Origin: Quercus robur
Taxonomy: Eukaryota > Streptophyta > Magnoliopsida > Fagales > Fagaceae
Length of the DNA: 64,000 nucleotides
NCBI RefSeq assembly: GCF_932294415.1
Contig: NC_065538.1
Coordinates: 79,869,834-79,933,833 of the forward strand
Direction of reading: 5' to 3'
In this document: positions 11,467 through 22,920 of the stretch, in pieces
How the letters are laid out: every line of letters begins with the position of its first letter
Position numbering within the stretch: the first letter of the stretch is position 1
Translations under genes and position numbers: made by a program
The notes under the pieces: generated by a model
What the model was told of the DNA's origin: nothing
The model's database searches: none
Seen by the model: only the letters and a program-made list of their open reading frames with translations

Positions 11467-13403
11467 TGTTGAGGGCTATTTGTGGAAGCCCAGGCAGACA
11501 GAAAAGCCCAATGATGAGGGTCACAAAAAATTGACAAGATAAATAGCAAGAAACCCATTAGGCCCAAGTGGCAGGAATAATGGATCACAGGCCCAACAAA
11601 CAAATAAATGGGTCTTGAAGAGGCAAGCGGGCTCAAAGAAGCTAGGAAAGAAAGAAATAACATCCCATGGGCAGAGTATGAGGTAGAAAAGTGAGAAAGG
11701 GCCGCCGCAAGCCCAAGACAATGCAAACTAAGAGAGTAAGGAGTTTATGGCAAGTCCATGAACCCCAAAAATAAAGATAAGGTTATTAGGCCGGAGAAGC
11801 CCAATGAAGTTAGTAAAAAGCCCATGGGAGTGTAGAATTAGCAAACGGGCCGAGAAAACCCAAAGAAAGCAATTGGGGCATGGATGCCCAAAGGAAAGCC
11901 CAAAGGGACATAGGAGCCCATGAGTAAAAGCAAAACAGTGCCCATGACAGGCCACTGAGAAAAAGGATAAACGGCTGGTCCAAAAAAGAGGTCCAGCAGG
12001 ATTAAGTTATTACGGCAGGAATAACAATTCAACGTGGCAGGTAATAAAGAAAATCAAAAGTGGGCTAAAGAAATGTAAGGCCCATCATCATACGAAGCCC
12101 AGCTCTTGAATGGAGCAAAAAACCAAAGGAAAGCCCACATGAAAGGCCAAGAAACGTAGACGGAGAGTCTCCAGGTCGCGGCAAACGCATGAGCAGCAGG
12201 CAGGCAGGCTCTTGGACAAATTTGAAAGGGAAGCACGTGCAAGGCCCAGGCGTCACCAGCCTGTATCTAGCCAATATAGGACATGGTGGGGCCATGGGCC
12301 AAAGGTAAGAGGTAAAGGGGGTATGGTTTGGTGGTGGGGAGAGGGGAAAAGATCTATTTGCGGCTCCTGCCCAAGCCTCTTTTGGGAGATACGTCCTGCT
12401 GGGATGATAGACCACTCAAAAGAGGCAAGTTTAAGGGGGAACTGTTGGGTGCATGCTCTGAGAGTAGAGAGAGAAAGCATTAATACCGTGGCAGGAAGAA
12501 ATGTTACGGTATACAGAGGAACAAAACAAACCCGCCTCTGTCTGGCAAGGGTGGATGTTGCATAGTCCTGGTGGTCGGCAAGTACACCCAGACCAGACAA
12601 AGGCGGTTAAGGGGCAAAATGGTAAAACACTAGCCACAGCAGGCGCTATAAAAAGGCTCTTGCCATGCCCTGTACAGGGGATCGGGAAAAAAAACAGAGT
12701 ATATTTTCGGGAGTGAAAAGAAAAAACAGAGCAAGAAGAAAAGAAAAAAGATAAGAAAGAAAACAGAGAAGAAAAGAAAGGAAACTAAAGAAAAAGGAGA
12801 GTTAGTTCAAGGGGCATGCACCAATAGATCGGTTTCCCTCTCTCCCCCTTCAAATCTTACTTTCTTCCAAAATGCAAACAAAGACTCTTTCCTTTTGGGC
12901 AATAACCATTCAGGTCCGACTCCCTCAAAGCCATTAATCCCCATGGCAAGATCTTTTTCCTGGAGGATTATTTGCATTGAAAAGAGGCGTTCTCTCCTCT
13001 TTGGCCTTGCTGCGGTAGATTAAGCTTAAAACTTAATTTATGCCTATTTAAATTAGTCAGTATTATTTTCTTCATTTTTTCTCTGTGATTGATATCACTA
13101 TGACCGTAATCATGCTTTATTAGTAAGGAGTACATAGCCATTTATTTAAATAGTCAGAATACTCTGTTTTAGTTATTATTATATCTGCCTGTCGTAACTC
13201 GTCTGTAATAGTTCTGCTTGCCGTAAGTTTACTCTTGGCATACAAGGCATAAGTTTGTGCACAAACCGGCTCAAGTTGAGTTACAATCGGACCGGCCCCA
13301 GCTCCCTTACTTAGAAACACTAGGGCCCATCACCGCAGGAGGCAGCCCAGCCCATTACCGTAGGAGACAGCCCGATACACCATATACAAAAAAGGCCCCT
13401 ACA
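11467..13403 (+). mobile_element. Solo LTR, 1937 bp, target duplication ACCGT
   Basis: Starts TGTTGAGGGC and ends GGCCCCTACA, flanked by ACCGT at 11462-11466 and 13404-13408. A promoter-like GCTATAAAAAGGCTC lies at about 12645-12660 and an A/G-rich leader follows. The first 700 bases are rich in GGCCCA/TGGGCC words. Many overlapping open frames of 60-117 residues lie inside on both strands, but none shows gag, protease, RT or integrase motifs. The paralogous copy A supplies the empty site. Confidence 0.9.
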
Positions 13404-13674
13404 ACCGTAAAATCTTAACCGAAAATACTTTTTCAGTACTTTTTTTGCGTTCAAGATTTTTTATCCACGTGATAAACGGAATGTACCTGATATTTTCACT
13501 TGCTTGATTTACATTTGTCGTTTTTCTTTAATTTGGTGTGTCATTCTTCTTCATGTATAATACCATGTCACTCACATTAATTTCTAAAATGTGTAACATT
13601 CCACATATAAGAGTTTGACTTGTATAAGCGAAAGACAATTGAAATACAATTACCTAACTAATGAAGGTAACTAT

Positions 13675-14273
13675 AATGTACGGAGCCATGGTTGGACTTG
13701 GGGCGAGCAATGGCCCCCTCAAATTTGTTTTTGTTTTGTTTTTGTTTTTGTTTTTTTTTTTTTAAATATTATTATATATATGAATACTAACTTTAGAAAT
13801 TTTGTTTTAGAAATTTACACTTTTGTACTCTTAAAAATATTATTGATTCTTTTAAAAGTATTGTTATATTCACAAATTTTTCTATAACATTTATATAAAA
13901 TATTAAGATAGCAAATGCTTATTAGTTCACATTTAGGCCAATTACTCACATTATTAGCAATTTATAAAAAAATTTATAGTTCAAACATTTTCCTCATTTT
14001 AAAGACCATTAAAAAATTTATAAGTCCAAAATCTAAAAAATAAATATACAAGCCCAAAAAAATTAGTACAACAACAAAAATTACCAATAGTAAAACTAAA
14101 AAATTAAGCCTAGTCAACTAATTTTACCTAAATCAAACAATCTAACCCTTTAAAAAAATTTAAACAACTAGCAGTTAAGCAACTAAGTAGTAACAAATTC
14201 AGAGGTCGAAATCACTGCACAAAACCAACAGCAAAGCCGCCCTGCTTAATTCTAAGTTTTGACTCCATCCCTG
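13675..14273. mobile_element. Non-autonomous hAT-like element, 599 bp, target duplication GTAACTAT
   Basis: The ends are imperfect inverted repeats (left AATGTACGGAGCCA here, CATGGACAGAGCCA in copy A; right, inverted, CAGGGATGGAGTCA). Identical 8-base duplications GTAACTAT lie at 13667-13674 and 14274-14281, the length used by hAT elements. The interior is AT-rich and non-coding. The same element at the same site in copy A (from 9824) shows that it was present before the segment duplicated. Confidence 0.75.
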
Positions 14274-14281
14274 GTAACTAT

Positions 14282-14931
14282 ATTCTTCAAGTTGAAAAAC
14301 CAACTGAGATATATGCATGCTTTTGCCATATTCAATGCATTTGCTAAAACTGAATTACATTCCCACGATACAATTGAATATAGAACCCAGACAAGTTGAA
14401 AAAATGGGGGAATTTTATAAATAAAAAATTTCCCAAATTCTTTAGAACCACATGATACTCAAATTTTGAGATAATAAATAATTCAATAAAAATTCCAAAT
14501 TCTTTAGAACCACATGATATTCAGATTTTGAGATAACCATTAGATGAGAATGTAATATGTTCAAAGATTAGATATTTTCTATTGAAGAACATGACTAGTG
14601 CAAAAATATCACATAATTTTTATTTATGTTTTGCAGCCACAATGCTTAATATTTTATTTATATTTTCATTTTTAATGCAACTGCATAAAGGCAGGAATCT
14701 CCAAATAGTCTTAGAAAAATGCTCTTCATGCTACATGTGTGAACTTACATACCTACTAGGAAGACACTATAAATAGATGACAGCAAAATGAATGCACCCC
14801 AGAAAAAGAAGGCTAATTTTTTTTTTTATATTATCTTTTTATAAATAGATGTCACCTTCACATCGTATTGTTGGTAGGTTTTTCAAAAAGTTACATTTTT
14901 TTTTTTATATATTATTAATGTCATCAATTTA
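14282..14931. other. Gene-free stretch with a short direct repeat
   Basis: A roughly 58-base block with AAATTCTTTAGAACCACATG is repeated at about 14435 and 14493. The 64-residue frame at 14582-14776 has no recognisable family. Confidence 0.55.

Positions 14932-14988
<57 letters not shown>
14932..14988. repeat. (TA)n(TG)n compound microsatellite
   Basis: About 10 TA units followed by about 18 TG units. It supplies a spurious Cys-Val leader to the open frame that starts at 14952. Confidence 0.95.
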
Positions 14989-14989
<1 letters not shown>

Positions 14990-15811
14990 TATGGATTTAC
15001 TTATATTTAATTTCTCTTTAGGCCATTCAAGAGATATGGAGGATGATCCATTTGTGAGGAGCACTAGACAGAGACGACATGATTATAATAGTGAGACTGT
15101 GAACAAAAATTCTAATATCTATATACGCACTACTTTAAATGAAAATGGTGTTGTCACCCCAAATGTATCTGAAGACCGAATTCCTCCTGGTAATAGTCAC
15201 TTTAGTAATAACGTATCAAACATAGAATGTCATACTGACATGCTACATTTATATTCTTTAAAATATTGTTAGCATGCCAAATTATTATTATTTTATAATT
15301 TATAACAATGCATATATAGAAATTTAATTCTTAGATTTTGCTAATAATTGTTTATTTAATAATATGTTTTGGGTGGATGAAATTACAACAAATTGTTTTC
15401 CTAATTGGTCCAATTAATCATTGTTAAGTTTTATTAATTTTCTTAGTTACATTTTTTAATGTTTTGGGTTGTAGGTAGAAAAAATAAGGTTCGAGAAAGT
15501 TTGTTTAAAACTAAAAGAATAATTTCCAAATTTTATATTCTTTTTAATAATTCACAAAATGTTATAAATAACTTTTACTAAAAAATGAAAATTTTCGTTA
15601 ACTTGCCTTTTGAATTTCTGAGAAAAATTGTATTATTTTCATTTTGATACGACAAAATTTATATTTATGATTTATGATTGTTTTTATAATAAATAAAATA
15701 TGATTACGAAATACATTACTCTTTATTAAATTAGTTTAAATTGTAAAAAAATGATAATAATAAAACCATCATAAAATAATTATTATGCGCAACGCACGGG
15801 TCCGCGACTAG
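14990..15811 (+). mobile_element. Putative Helitron 3' terminus with a possible exon remnant
   Basis: The right end at 15785-15811 reads ATGCGCAACGCACGGG, TCCGCGA, CTAG and is followed by T. This is a GC-rich, weakly pairing stem, a short spacer, then CTAG before T, which is the Helitron 3' signature. Upstream, 15019-15270 encodes 70-80 residues beginning after a plausible TTTAG acceptor (HSRDMEDDPFVRSTRQRR...); the basic, Gln/Arg-rich start is reminiscent of helitron-encoded or captured protein starts but I cannot assign it. The 5' TC terminus was not located, so the left limit is arbitrary. Confidence 0.45.
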
Positions 15812-16039
15812 TTAATTATAATTTTGGATTCCATGTAACTTGTAGCCCTTTAATTATGTTATAACCAATGGAAGATGTGATATGGGTTGTATTCAGTGGA
15901 TGCACAAGATGCCTTTTCAAATCCGAGATATGTCTTATATTTCCTAGTGGTACAATTTCTATCTGTATTTTCCTTTAACATGGGAGGAAATAACTTTTTA
16001 GTATCATCCCTGGAAATAGTTTTTTAATCTCTTTTTTTT

Positions 16040-16500
16040 CCCCTAAAAGATTAAAAAGAAACAGTGATGGGGATTGCGTTACAGGGTTTGCAAGAGCCTT
16101 GGGTAGCACTTTCGGCTGAACTATGGGCGCTCAAGGATGGACTCCTCTTAGCACAACAGTGGGGAATTTCATCTCATAGTGTTGAACTAGATGCAGAAAT
16201 TATAATTGGCATGATTATCAATTCTTACAATAACCAAGTAACGGAACCCATTTTATCTGATTGCAGGAACCTCTGGAAGACATTCCCCAACTTAACTGTG
16301 GAAAATGCCTTCCGTGAAGAAAACTAAAGTGCTGATGGTTTAGCAAAGTTGGGAAACTGATTTTGTGATATTTGATAACCAATCGCCTGTGGTGGTTCCC
16401 TCTGGCTTTTGATAAAGCCGAGTTGTTTTGTAATAAACTGATTGTTTACTAGTTTATCATATATCCTGTTTCTACCTAAAAAAACAAAACAAAATAAAAA
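16040..16500 (+). pseudogene. 5'-truncated LINE: RNase H tail, 3' UTR and poly(A)
   Basis: The frame from 16064 encodes ALSAELWALKDGLLLA, VELDAEIIIGMI, ILSDCRNLW, then FREEN, stop, SADGLAKLGN. This is the C-terminal RNase H-type domain found at the end of ORF2 in many plant L1 LINEs (E in AEL, D in ELDAE). The in-frame TAA at 16325-16327 interrupts the final helix. A short 3' UTR leads to an A-rich end at about 16480-16500, as expected of a retrotransposed 5'-truncated copy. The domain lacks its N-terminal strand. It is not functional. Confidence 0.75.
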
Positions 16501-17130
16501 CCAACAACCTTTCAAGTTTTTCATTATTTCTTGTGTTCCTGGGACATTGTCCTCAGTGGCTATCAGCCGAATAATAGTTATGCAAGGCTGCAAGTAGAGC
16601 CATGGTGACTAAATCACTTTTTAAAATGAAAATTTTGGAAGATAGAAGAGCCAACCATATGCTCAGCAAACTAACAAATTTGTCACAATAGTATCATCCG
16701 CAACAGATATGGAGGATGAATGGAGTCATTATTGATTTATTGCCATCCTATTCTTCCACTATTAATTTTCTAATCTAGAAAAGAAACTTGTCGATCATTT
16801 GCTTGCTTAATACTTTCATACTTCCACAAATTATGAGAAAAGATGCAGCATGTAGTAATATTTCCACAGATAATTTCATTAAGCAAAATTTTAAAAAAGA
16901 TCAACATAAAAAAGGGTTTTTTACCAATAAACTCTAGCTCAAACTGCACTTCCACCATCCAAAATAATGAGATGGAAAGGTCTTGGATTTAAAAATCCCC
17001 CAAGTATGTATAGCTTAATAGTAACAAGATTAAAAAATGCCTCTCAAAGCATTAACTAGCTAATGTTTATGGTACAGATGTGTTTAACAAATTTAATAAT
17101 GAGGAGGGGCACTTTAAATTAAAATTACAG

Positions 17131-18915
17131 GAAGACACAGAGGCAAATATAGACACTCGACAATGCTCAAGACTTCAGTTGCCAGCTCCTTGAAGTAATG
17201 GTGAAACCTCTTGATATACCAACAGGAAGAACTAGCAGAGGTAGACTTCAAAATGGCTCAGATCATACACGAACAGGAAATTCTTCAACTTTTCAAGTAA
17301 GAATTAGTTATGATTGTCTATCAATTATTTCCAATTAATTTAACCCTTTGTAAATAGCTCATAGATGGTGGAAAGGCCTAGGTCTGGCTAAACAGTTGAA
17401 GCTTGCCAAAAACCAACCACTTAAATGGTACATGTGGACAGCGGCTTGCCTCACTGATCCAAGCTTGTCAGACCAAAGGGTTGAGCTCACAAAACCCATA
17501 TCTCTAGTTTACGTGATAGAAGACAACTTCGATGTTTATTATGGAACCCTAGATGAACTCACTCTCTTCACAAATGTGGTAAATCAGTATGTGTCTATTA
17601 TAGAACAGTATAACTTGCTTTTACCATTTCACATGCTCAATTACAACATCTCTTTGCACGTAGATGGGAATTCGCAGCTACTAAGCAATTACTTGATGAC
17701 TCCTTGAAGATATGTTTCCTTGCTCATAGGGTCTGTTTGGATACTGCTTATTGCTGAAAACTAAAAATTAAAAACTGAAAACTGAAAACACACTGTAACA
17801 AAATAATTTTTAAATATGTGAATAATGCCGTAGAATCCAGTTTTAAAGAAAAATTTACTAAAATCCGTACTTGCAAGTCCCATGAACAATGCACAGGACC
17901 CACACAAAAGACACAAATGCGTTGCTATCCAAACCCAACCTTAATGGCATTACTAACAAAATCAGCTACAAGGTCTATAAAAAGAACGGATGGAACCCTA
18001 TAGACTCCATAAAGAAGGTGATATTTTGACAAATGATCAACACCAATATATTTTATATGTCAACATTCAATTTTGAAAGCGATTACTCATGCTGTACCTC
18101 TGAGATTGTTAATTGTTAAAGTGGGCAAGATTGTGTAATGCCTTCCTCTTAGAAGCACAATGGTTTGCTTCTGGGAACTTGTCAAAGGCAGAGGAGTACC
18201 TGAAGAATGCTCTTGTTAGTACAGGGTTGCATGTGGTGCCAGTTCACATGTTCTTTCTCTTGGGTCAGGGTATTGTTAAGGAGACTGTCAATCTTTTGGA
18301 CAATAGTCCAAGCATACAGAAACAACTGTTGGGCTATGGGATGACATTGGAAGTGCCCAGGTACATTACATTCGCATGTAGCCACCCATGATTTATAACC
18401 ATTAATAAGGAAGTGATTCCACCTATAGATATCAAGTGGCTTAAAGGACAGTGGTTATTGATTGTTCTTTCCTAGGACCATATAACAAGTCAACAACTCA
18501 TAATTTTTGTTGGGCAGTCAAGAGTGAGGTAAGAGTTTCCTTAAAAAATAAATAAATAAATAACAAATGAAAATTTCATAATTGATATGTTCTGCAACAT
18601 CTAAGGTTAATTAATTATTAACAAAGATAGTATTAACTGCAGGATCAAAATAGACTTGATGGATCCTACATTGAGTGCTACAGGAAAGAACATCAAGGCT
18701 CTGCACAAAGGCATGTTATCAAAATGATTTCAAACACATGGAAGCAAACTCAACAAGGATTGCTTTACCCCATATCTGTTTCCAGCATCTTTTATAAAAG
18801 CTTCTCTTAACACTGCTGCAAGGATGGTTCCTATGATATACAGTTATGATAACAACCCCTTTCCAAATTCCAAATCGTGATAAGTACATGAAGTCACTGC
18901 TCACTGCTGCAAGAA
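17131..18915 (+). pseudogene. Terpene synthase pseudogene (TPS-b/g-like)
   Basis: Exon remnants are in the normal order. 17149-17299 encodes NAQDFSCQLLEVMVKPLD and, after a frame change, ELAEVDFKMAQIIHEQEILQ. 17351-17586 encodes [32 protein letters not shown] and [21 protein letters not shown]. 17668-17728 encodes [18 protein letters not shown] and is cut by a MITE, resuming at 17941 as ITNKISYKVYKKNGWNPIDS. 18113-18381 encodes LCNAFLLEAQWFASGNLSKAEEYLKNA and, shifted, LWDDIGSAQ. 18643-18915 encodes DGSYIECYRKEHQGS. Plant TPSs ionise prenyl diphosphates using a DDxxD metal-binding motif; here it reads EDNFD. Several frameshifts, the MITE and the missing 5' exons make it non-functional. The RWWK and LTDPSL context suggests an acyclic linalool/nerolidol-type ancestor, but product class is inference. 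The poly(A) run at 18923 follows directly. Confidence 0.85.
17729..17940 (+). mobile_element. MITE inside a terpene synthase exon
   Basis: About 212 bases from GGGTCTGTTTGGATAC to GCTATCCAAACCCAACC, i.e. inverted GTTTGGATA ends. The interior (CTGAAAACTGAAAACAC, GTAACAAAATAATTTTTAAA, CATGAACAATGCACAGGACC) matches a second inverted copy at about 24280-24533. Exon codons continue on both sides, so it interrupted coding sequence. No clean target duplication was found. Confidence 0.75.
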
Positions 18916-18917
18916 AT

Positions 18918-18922
<5 letters not shown>

Positions 18923-18962
<40 letters not shown>
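18923..18962. repeat. Poly(A) tract, about 40 bases
   Basis: A pure adenine run just after the last terpene synthase exon remnant. It could be a retroelement tail or simple slippage; no retroelement body is recognised next to it. 18963-19513 then holds nothing recognisable. Confidence 0.9.
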
Positions 18963-18964
<2 letters not shown>

Positions 18965-19513
18965 CAGAAGTTTCAGTTTCTATGAAGTTTAGCAATTTTA
19001 TTCTTTCAGAACCAATGGAAGATCTGAGGAGGCATGTAAAGTAGTTGGCAGTTTTCAGCCACTTGGACATGCAATACCCTAAATTTTAAGTGCTTTAAAA
19101 TTTTTATTTTCCGGAATAATAAATTAAATGATTACACTTCCTAAATCCTAACTCTGGTACTAATTTGAGAAGTAAACATTCCAATACTGTATACTAGGTG
19201 AGAAGAAGAATAATATAGAAAAAAAAAATTTAAATGCCTTATTTATTGACAAATAATTGTTATTTCCTTGTAGTTAAAAAAATAAAAAATCAAAGTCAAT
19301 TTTCCAGCAATATAGATATTTAATCATTGAAGATTGAATAGCGTACAAATGCCAAAATAACAAGGCTAAGATAACATTTTCACATCATGGTAAACCTGGT
19401 ATCAGTATTACAATCCTAGTCCAGCAATGTCATCACCATCAGCCAAGGTTATACATATGCAAAATCTCATAAAGAGTAAAAACAGAATTGGAAAGGCAAA
19501 ATCAAAAGAGCAA

Positions 19514-20677
19514 CTACTTGTCCAGAGACAATTCTAGTTTGAAATGGAAATACTTATTTGACTTCCCCAGTTCCACAAGCTCCTTAGCTTTTTCAATCTC
19601 TGTCTCCTTGACCAATCCATCTACCACACGCCTCAGTAACGCTATATCAATGCGCAACCTTTGTTTGATAACCTCCACGCATAGCTCATGAGCCATATCG
19701 AAATCACCCTCTTCACAAAGACATGGAATGAGGGTCATATAAGTAACCCAGTCAGGACTACAGTCATTTTTTTGTATTTCATTATACCACCACTTCGCTT
19801 CATCCAATTTCCCATCTTTGCAAAACCCTTTAATCAAAGCATTATAACTGATCACATCAGCTTCAATTCCCTTGCTCCCCATTTCATCGATCAACTTCAC
19901 TGCTTCTAATATCCTGTTCTCATTAACCATTCCTCGCAACCTTGAATTGTAACTTCTAATATTATGAACAACATTCTTTCTCTCCATCATAGCCCATATC
20001 TTCTCTCCTTCCAAAAATCTGCCATTACTATAAAACCCTTCGAGCAGAGTATTGAATGTAAATGAATCAGGCTCCATCCCATTCTTCTCCAACTCATCAA
20101 ACATTGAAAGCGCAGTATCCAAAGAACCCATCTCACAAAATGCCTTAATAACAACATTATACGAGACCAAATCTGCTTCTATTGACAATTTGGGCGGTAA
20201 TCCTCTAAAAATCTCATCAACTTTATCGAATTTCTTCGCGCTAACACAAGCAGCCAAAAGGGCATTGAAGGACCTAACCGTACGAGGACAATTCAGGTCA
20301 GGCATTTCATCAAACACCTTGTGGGCATGATCAAACATGCCGGCTTTCCCATACAGGGAAATGAGACGGATGGCAAAGCCTTCAATGGCGATTTCTGGGT
20401 ACTTCTTCTGGGCCTCTAGGATCTCTTCGATCATAGAGAACTTCTTGGCAGTGGCGAGGCGTCGAACCGTGGACTCATAGATGCTGTGCCTGGCTCGAAA
20501 GCGGTCAGACTCGGAGGATTTCTTGAAGCTGTCGACAGCTTTTTGGATTCTACGCTCTTTGGTTTTTGCGTTTTTGGCTGAGGCTTTGACAGTGTTGGTT
20601 TGTGTTGCTGTAGATGCAGCAGATAGAGAAGTGGCGAAGATGCCATGGAGGCGACGGTAGAGCTGGGAGGAAGACAT
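19514..20677 (-). CDS. P-type pentatricopeptide repeat protein, mitochondrial (rPPR3/At1g55890-like)
   Basis: Single-exon 387-residue protein. Residues 1-50 are rich in Ser, Ala, Thr, Arg and Lys with no acidic residue until about 41, fitting a mitochondrial presequence. A conserved KKSSESDRFRARHSIYESTVRRLA segment leads into about seven 35-residue PPR motifs (roughly residues 96-340), with signatures such as GMFDHAHKVFDEMP, YNVVIKAFCEMGSLDTALSMFDELEKNG and YNALIKGFCKDGKLDEAKWWYNEI. There is no E, DYW or SMR domain. PPR tracts bind single-stranded RNA. The Arabidopsis relatives At1g55890 and At3g13160 are reported mitoribosomal small-subunit PPRs (rPPR3), so a role in mitochondrial translation is the best inference. 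The start at 20677 opens the presequence; no upstream in-frame Met is needed. It is one of four related loci on this strand. Confidence 0.9.
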   Translation of the reverse strand: MSSSQLYRRLHGIFATSLSAASTATQTNTVKASAKNAKTKERRIQKAVDSFKKSSESDRFRARHSIYESTVRRLATAKKFSMIEEILEAQKKYPEIAIEGFAIRLISLYGKAGMFDHAHKVFDEMPDLNCPRTVRSFNALLAACVSAKKFDKVDEIFRGLPPKLSIEADLVSYNVVIKAFCEMGSLDTALSMFDELEKNGMEPDSFTFNTLLEGFYSNGRFLEGEKIWAMMERKNVVHNIRSYNSRLRGMVNENRILEAVKLIDEMGSKGIEADVISYNALIKGFCKDGKLDEAKWWYNEIQKNDCSPDWVTYMTLIPCLCEEGDFDMAHELCVEVIKQRLRIDIALLRRVVDGLVKETEIEKAKELVELGKSNKYFHFKLELSLDK

Positions 20678-22756
20678 ACTTGTTGTCAGTCTAACCGAAC
20701 AAAGGGTTTTGACTTTGTTAGTAGTTTCTACTCTTTAGGGGTTTAAGGGTTTTACTTATGCCACTCTTAGCTTTGTGTCTTATAGAAGTTCATTTCATTG
20801 TTATGAATTTTATGCAATGTGATGTTTTTTAACGGACACGAATATGATGACAAAAGAGTTCCGACTTTTTCACACCGTTCATATATTTTTTTGTTAAGAT
20901 GTGTGTGAAAGTAGGTGATTTTTTTTTTTTTTTTTTTTTTTTTTAATGTTCGTAATATTATTAATTTTTTTTATTGGACTTTTTTTTATTAAATTAGCCA
21001 AACCTAAATCCCATAATATGAATATGATTTTAAATAATTCAATATTTCAAAATTTACGTTTTAATTATAAAATAATTTCTGGTCATTTCAAGACAAAAAG
21101 GAAAAGAAATCCTAAGAGATATATTTAATTGATATTGGGTATATGTCTTCCTCTCATAATCTATTTGTTTATTATACATTTTCTAACATAATTTGATATT
21201 TTAGGAAGGGAATATTTGAACATTGAATATTTTTCTTGAGAATATTAAGGTGTATTTATTAGAAATACGAAGAAGTGTCAATTGAATTATAAAACTTTTG
21301 ACGTTCATTATACACTTAAACGTAAAATTTTAAATAACTTTAAATAAGCTTATTCTCAACTATTTATAAGTTGTTTAAGAAATAAGCTACGAAAAAGTAT
21401 AATTGTATTTGGTAAAAAAATATATATTCAAAAAGTTGTACACAGTACATTAACTAACAATGAATAAAATAAAATTAAGGACCAAAATACAGTAGGAGTA
21501 CCTAAACACTAGGCCATATAGGTAATTTTAGATCCTAAAATAATCACCTTTATAATCCTTAAAAAAACATAAATGGACCGCTTTTAGTCTTTAAAAACTA
21601 AAAATAGTTGATCCTACCCTTTAACAAACTTAAAGTTATCACTTTTGGTTATTATGGAGTAATGATGTGTCAGTTTTTAGTTTGGTCACATCTAAGAGAT
21701 TAAACAAAATCGCTTTAAACTTGAAGGATTAAAATCATTTTTAGTCTACTTCAGAAACCAATGGTGTGTATATATATACATACATACATACATACATATG
21801 TATGAACAAAACCAATGGTATATTTAAGCTAAGAAATCCTATTAAAAAAAATAAAAACTAAGAGAAACAACACTTCTAAACCTTTAGTGTACATTTTCAT
21901 TATTCAATAGAACACTTATTAATTGTTTTTCTTCTTTTCTTTTTAAATGAAAAAGGGCAAATGCCAATTTGACTTTTAATGATTGTCCCATTTAAGTTCT
22001 GAAATTTCAAATTCAGAAATCAAATACTTAAAATTTGAAAAATGATTCTATTAATCTGCAATATAATTTGGACAATGATTTGTCATGTAATGCAAAATTT
22101 CTCACAGAAATGTCTTTAGAAGAAGTGTCTTTGATTTCTTCTTGAAATGATATACATAACTTCTTGTAGGTATCACATAAGAGCAAAAAATATTCATGTG
22201 TGTGTGTATGTGTGACTCCTAAGGCTTCATTGCATATTCGTAGCTGTTTGAGACTATTCCATAATTTATAGCATCCGTTTTGAATTCACCAACAAATTTT
22301 ATTTACCAAACTGAATTCACATCTCCTAATATGTCAAATGCAGCTTAACCAGGAATAAAGCACAATTTGTTTAGGATTTGGATGCTGATTTGAATATGAT
22401 CATGAACAGGCTAAGATAACACAAATCTGATCACACTTAACAAGGTCACACGGGTTTTGCATAATAACACGTTAAATTAAAGGCGTGATTTCACTAGGCT
22501 GGCTTGCCGCCCCTTGTGCAAGGGTCCATGTAAACTATAAAGCCATATATTCATATGATTCACTACCACATAAACCAAAGTTGAACCAAACAATAACTTG
22601 GGGGGGAAAAACTTAAACAGTGAATAGAAGCATGAGTTAAAACAATAAGAAAGATATCAAAGAAGATTAACTAGAACAGAAATTCACTATTCATCTAGAA
22701 GACATTTCAAGCTAGACTGGAAATAATTATTCAACCTCCCCTGCTACTCATAAAAG
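20678..22756. other. Intergenic region between the two PPR genes
   Basis: 20678-20760 is the probable 5' UTR and promoter side of the downstream PPR gene. A 20+ base T run lies at 20919-20944 and an (ATAC)n microsatellite at about 21773-21800. The 60-residue frame at 20946-21128 is AT-rich noise. No other gene seen. Confidence 0.6.
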
Positions 22757-22920
22757 ACATTGCACTACTCAGATGAAGGCTATTCATACTAGGACAGCAA
22801 AGCCATTGCACTACTCAGCTGAAAGGCAATTCAGACTAGGACAGCAAAACCATTGCACTAAGCAGCTGTAGGCAATTCTGACTAGGATAGCAAAACCATT
22901 GCACTACTTAGCTTAAGGTA
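22757..22920. repeat. 46-bp tandem repeat running into a PPR stop codon
   Basis: Four units start with CATTGCACTA at about 22759, 22804, 22851 and 22897 (spacings 45, 47, 46), each followed by CAGCTGAAGGCAATTCAGACT or a variant and AGGACAGCAAAACC. The last unit overlaps the TAA of the minus-strand PPR gene (22913-22915), so the array forms the start of its 3' UTR. Confidence 0.85.

Larger units (their letters stand above)
11196..14281 (+). repeat. Segmental duplication copy B (interrupted by a solo LTR)
   Basis: 11198-11466 joined to 13404-14120 forms one uninterrupted counterpart of copy A (2843-3050 and 9453-10238). With the LTR and one target copy removed, the junction reads ACTGGAAATAAACATACCGT then AAAATCTTAACC, matching copy A at 9472-9504. 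Confidence 0.8.

Noticed and set aside
11433-12716. Many overlapping 60-117 residue frames on both strands
   Set aside because: They lie inside the 1937-bp solo LTR, overlap each other antisense, and show no protein family.
14952-15020. Cys/Val-rich leader of the 106-residue frame
   Set aside because: It is translation of the (TG)n microsatellite.
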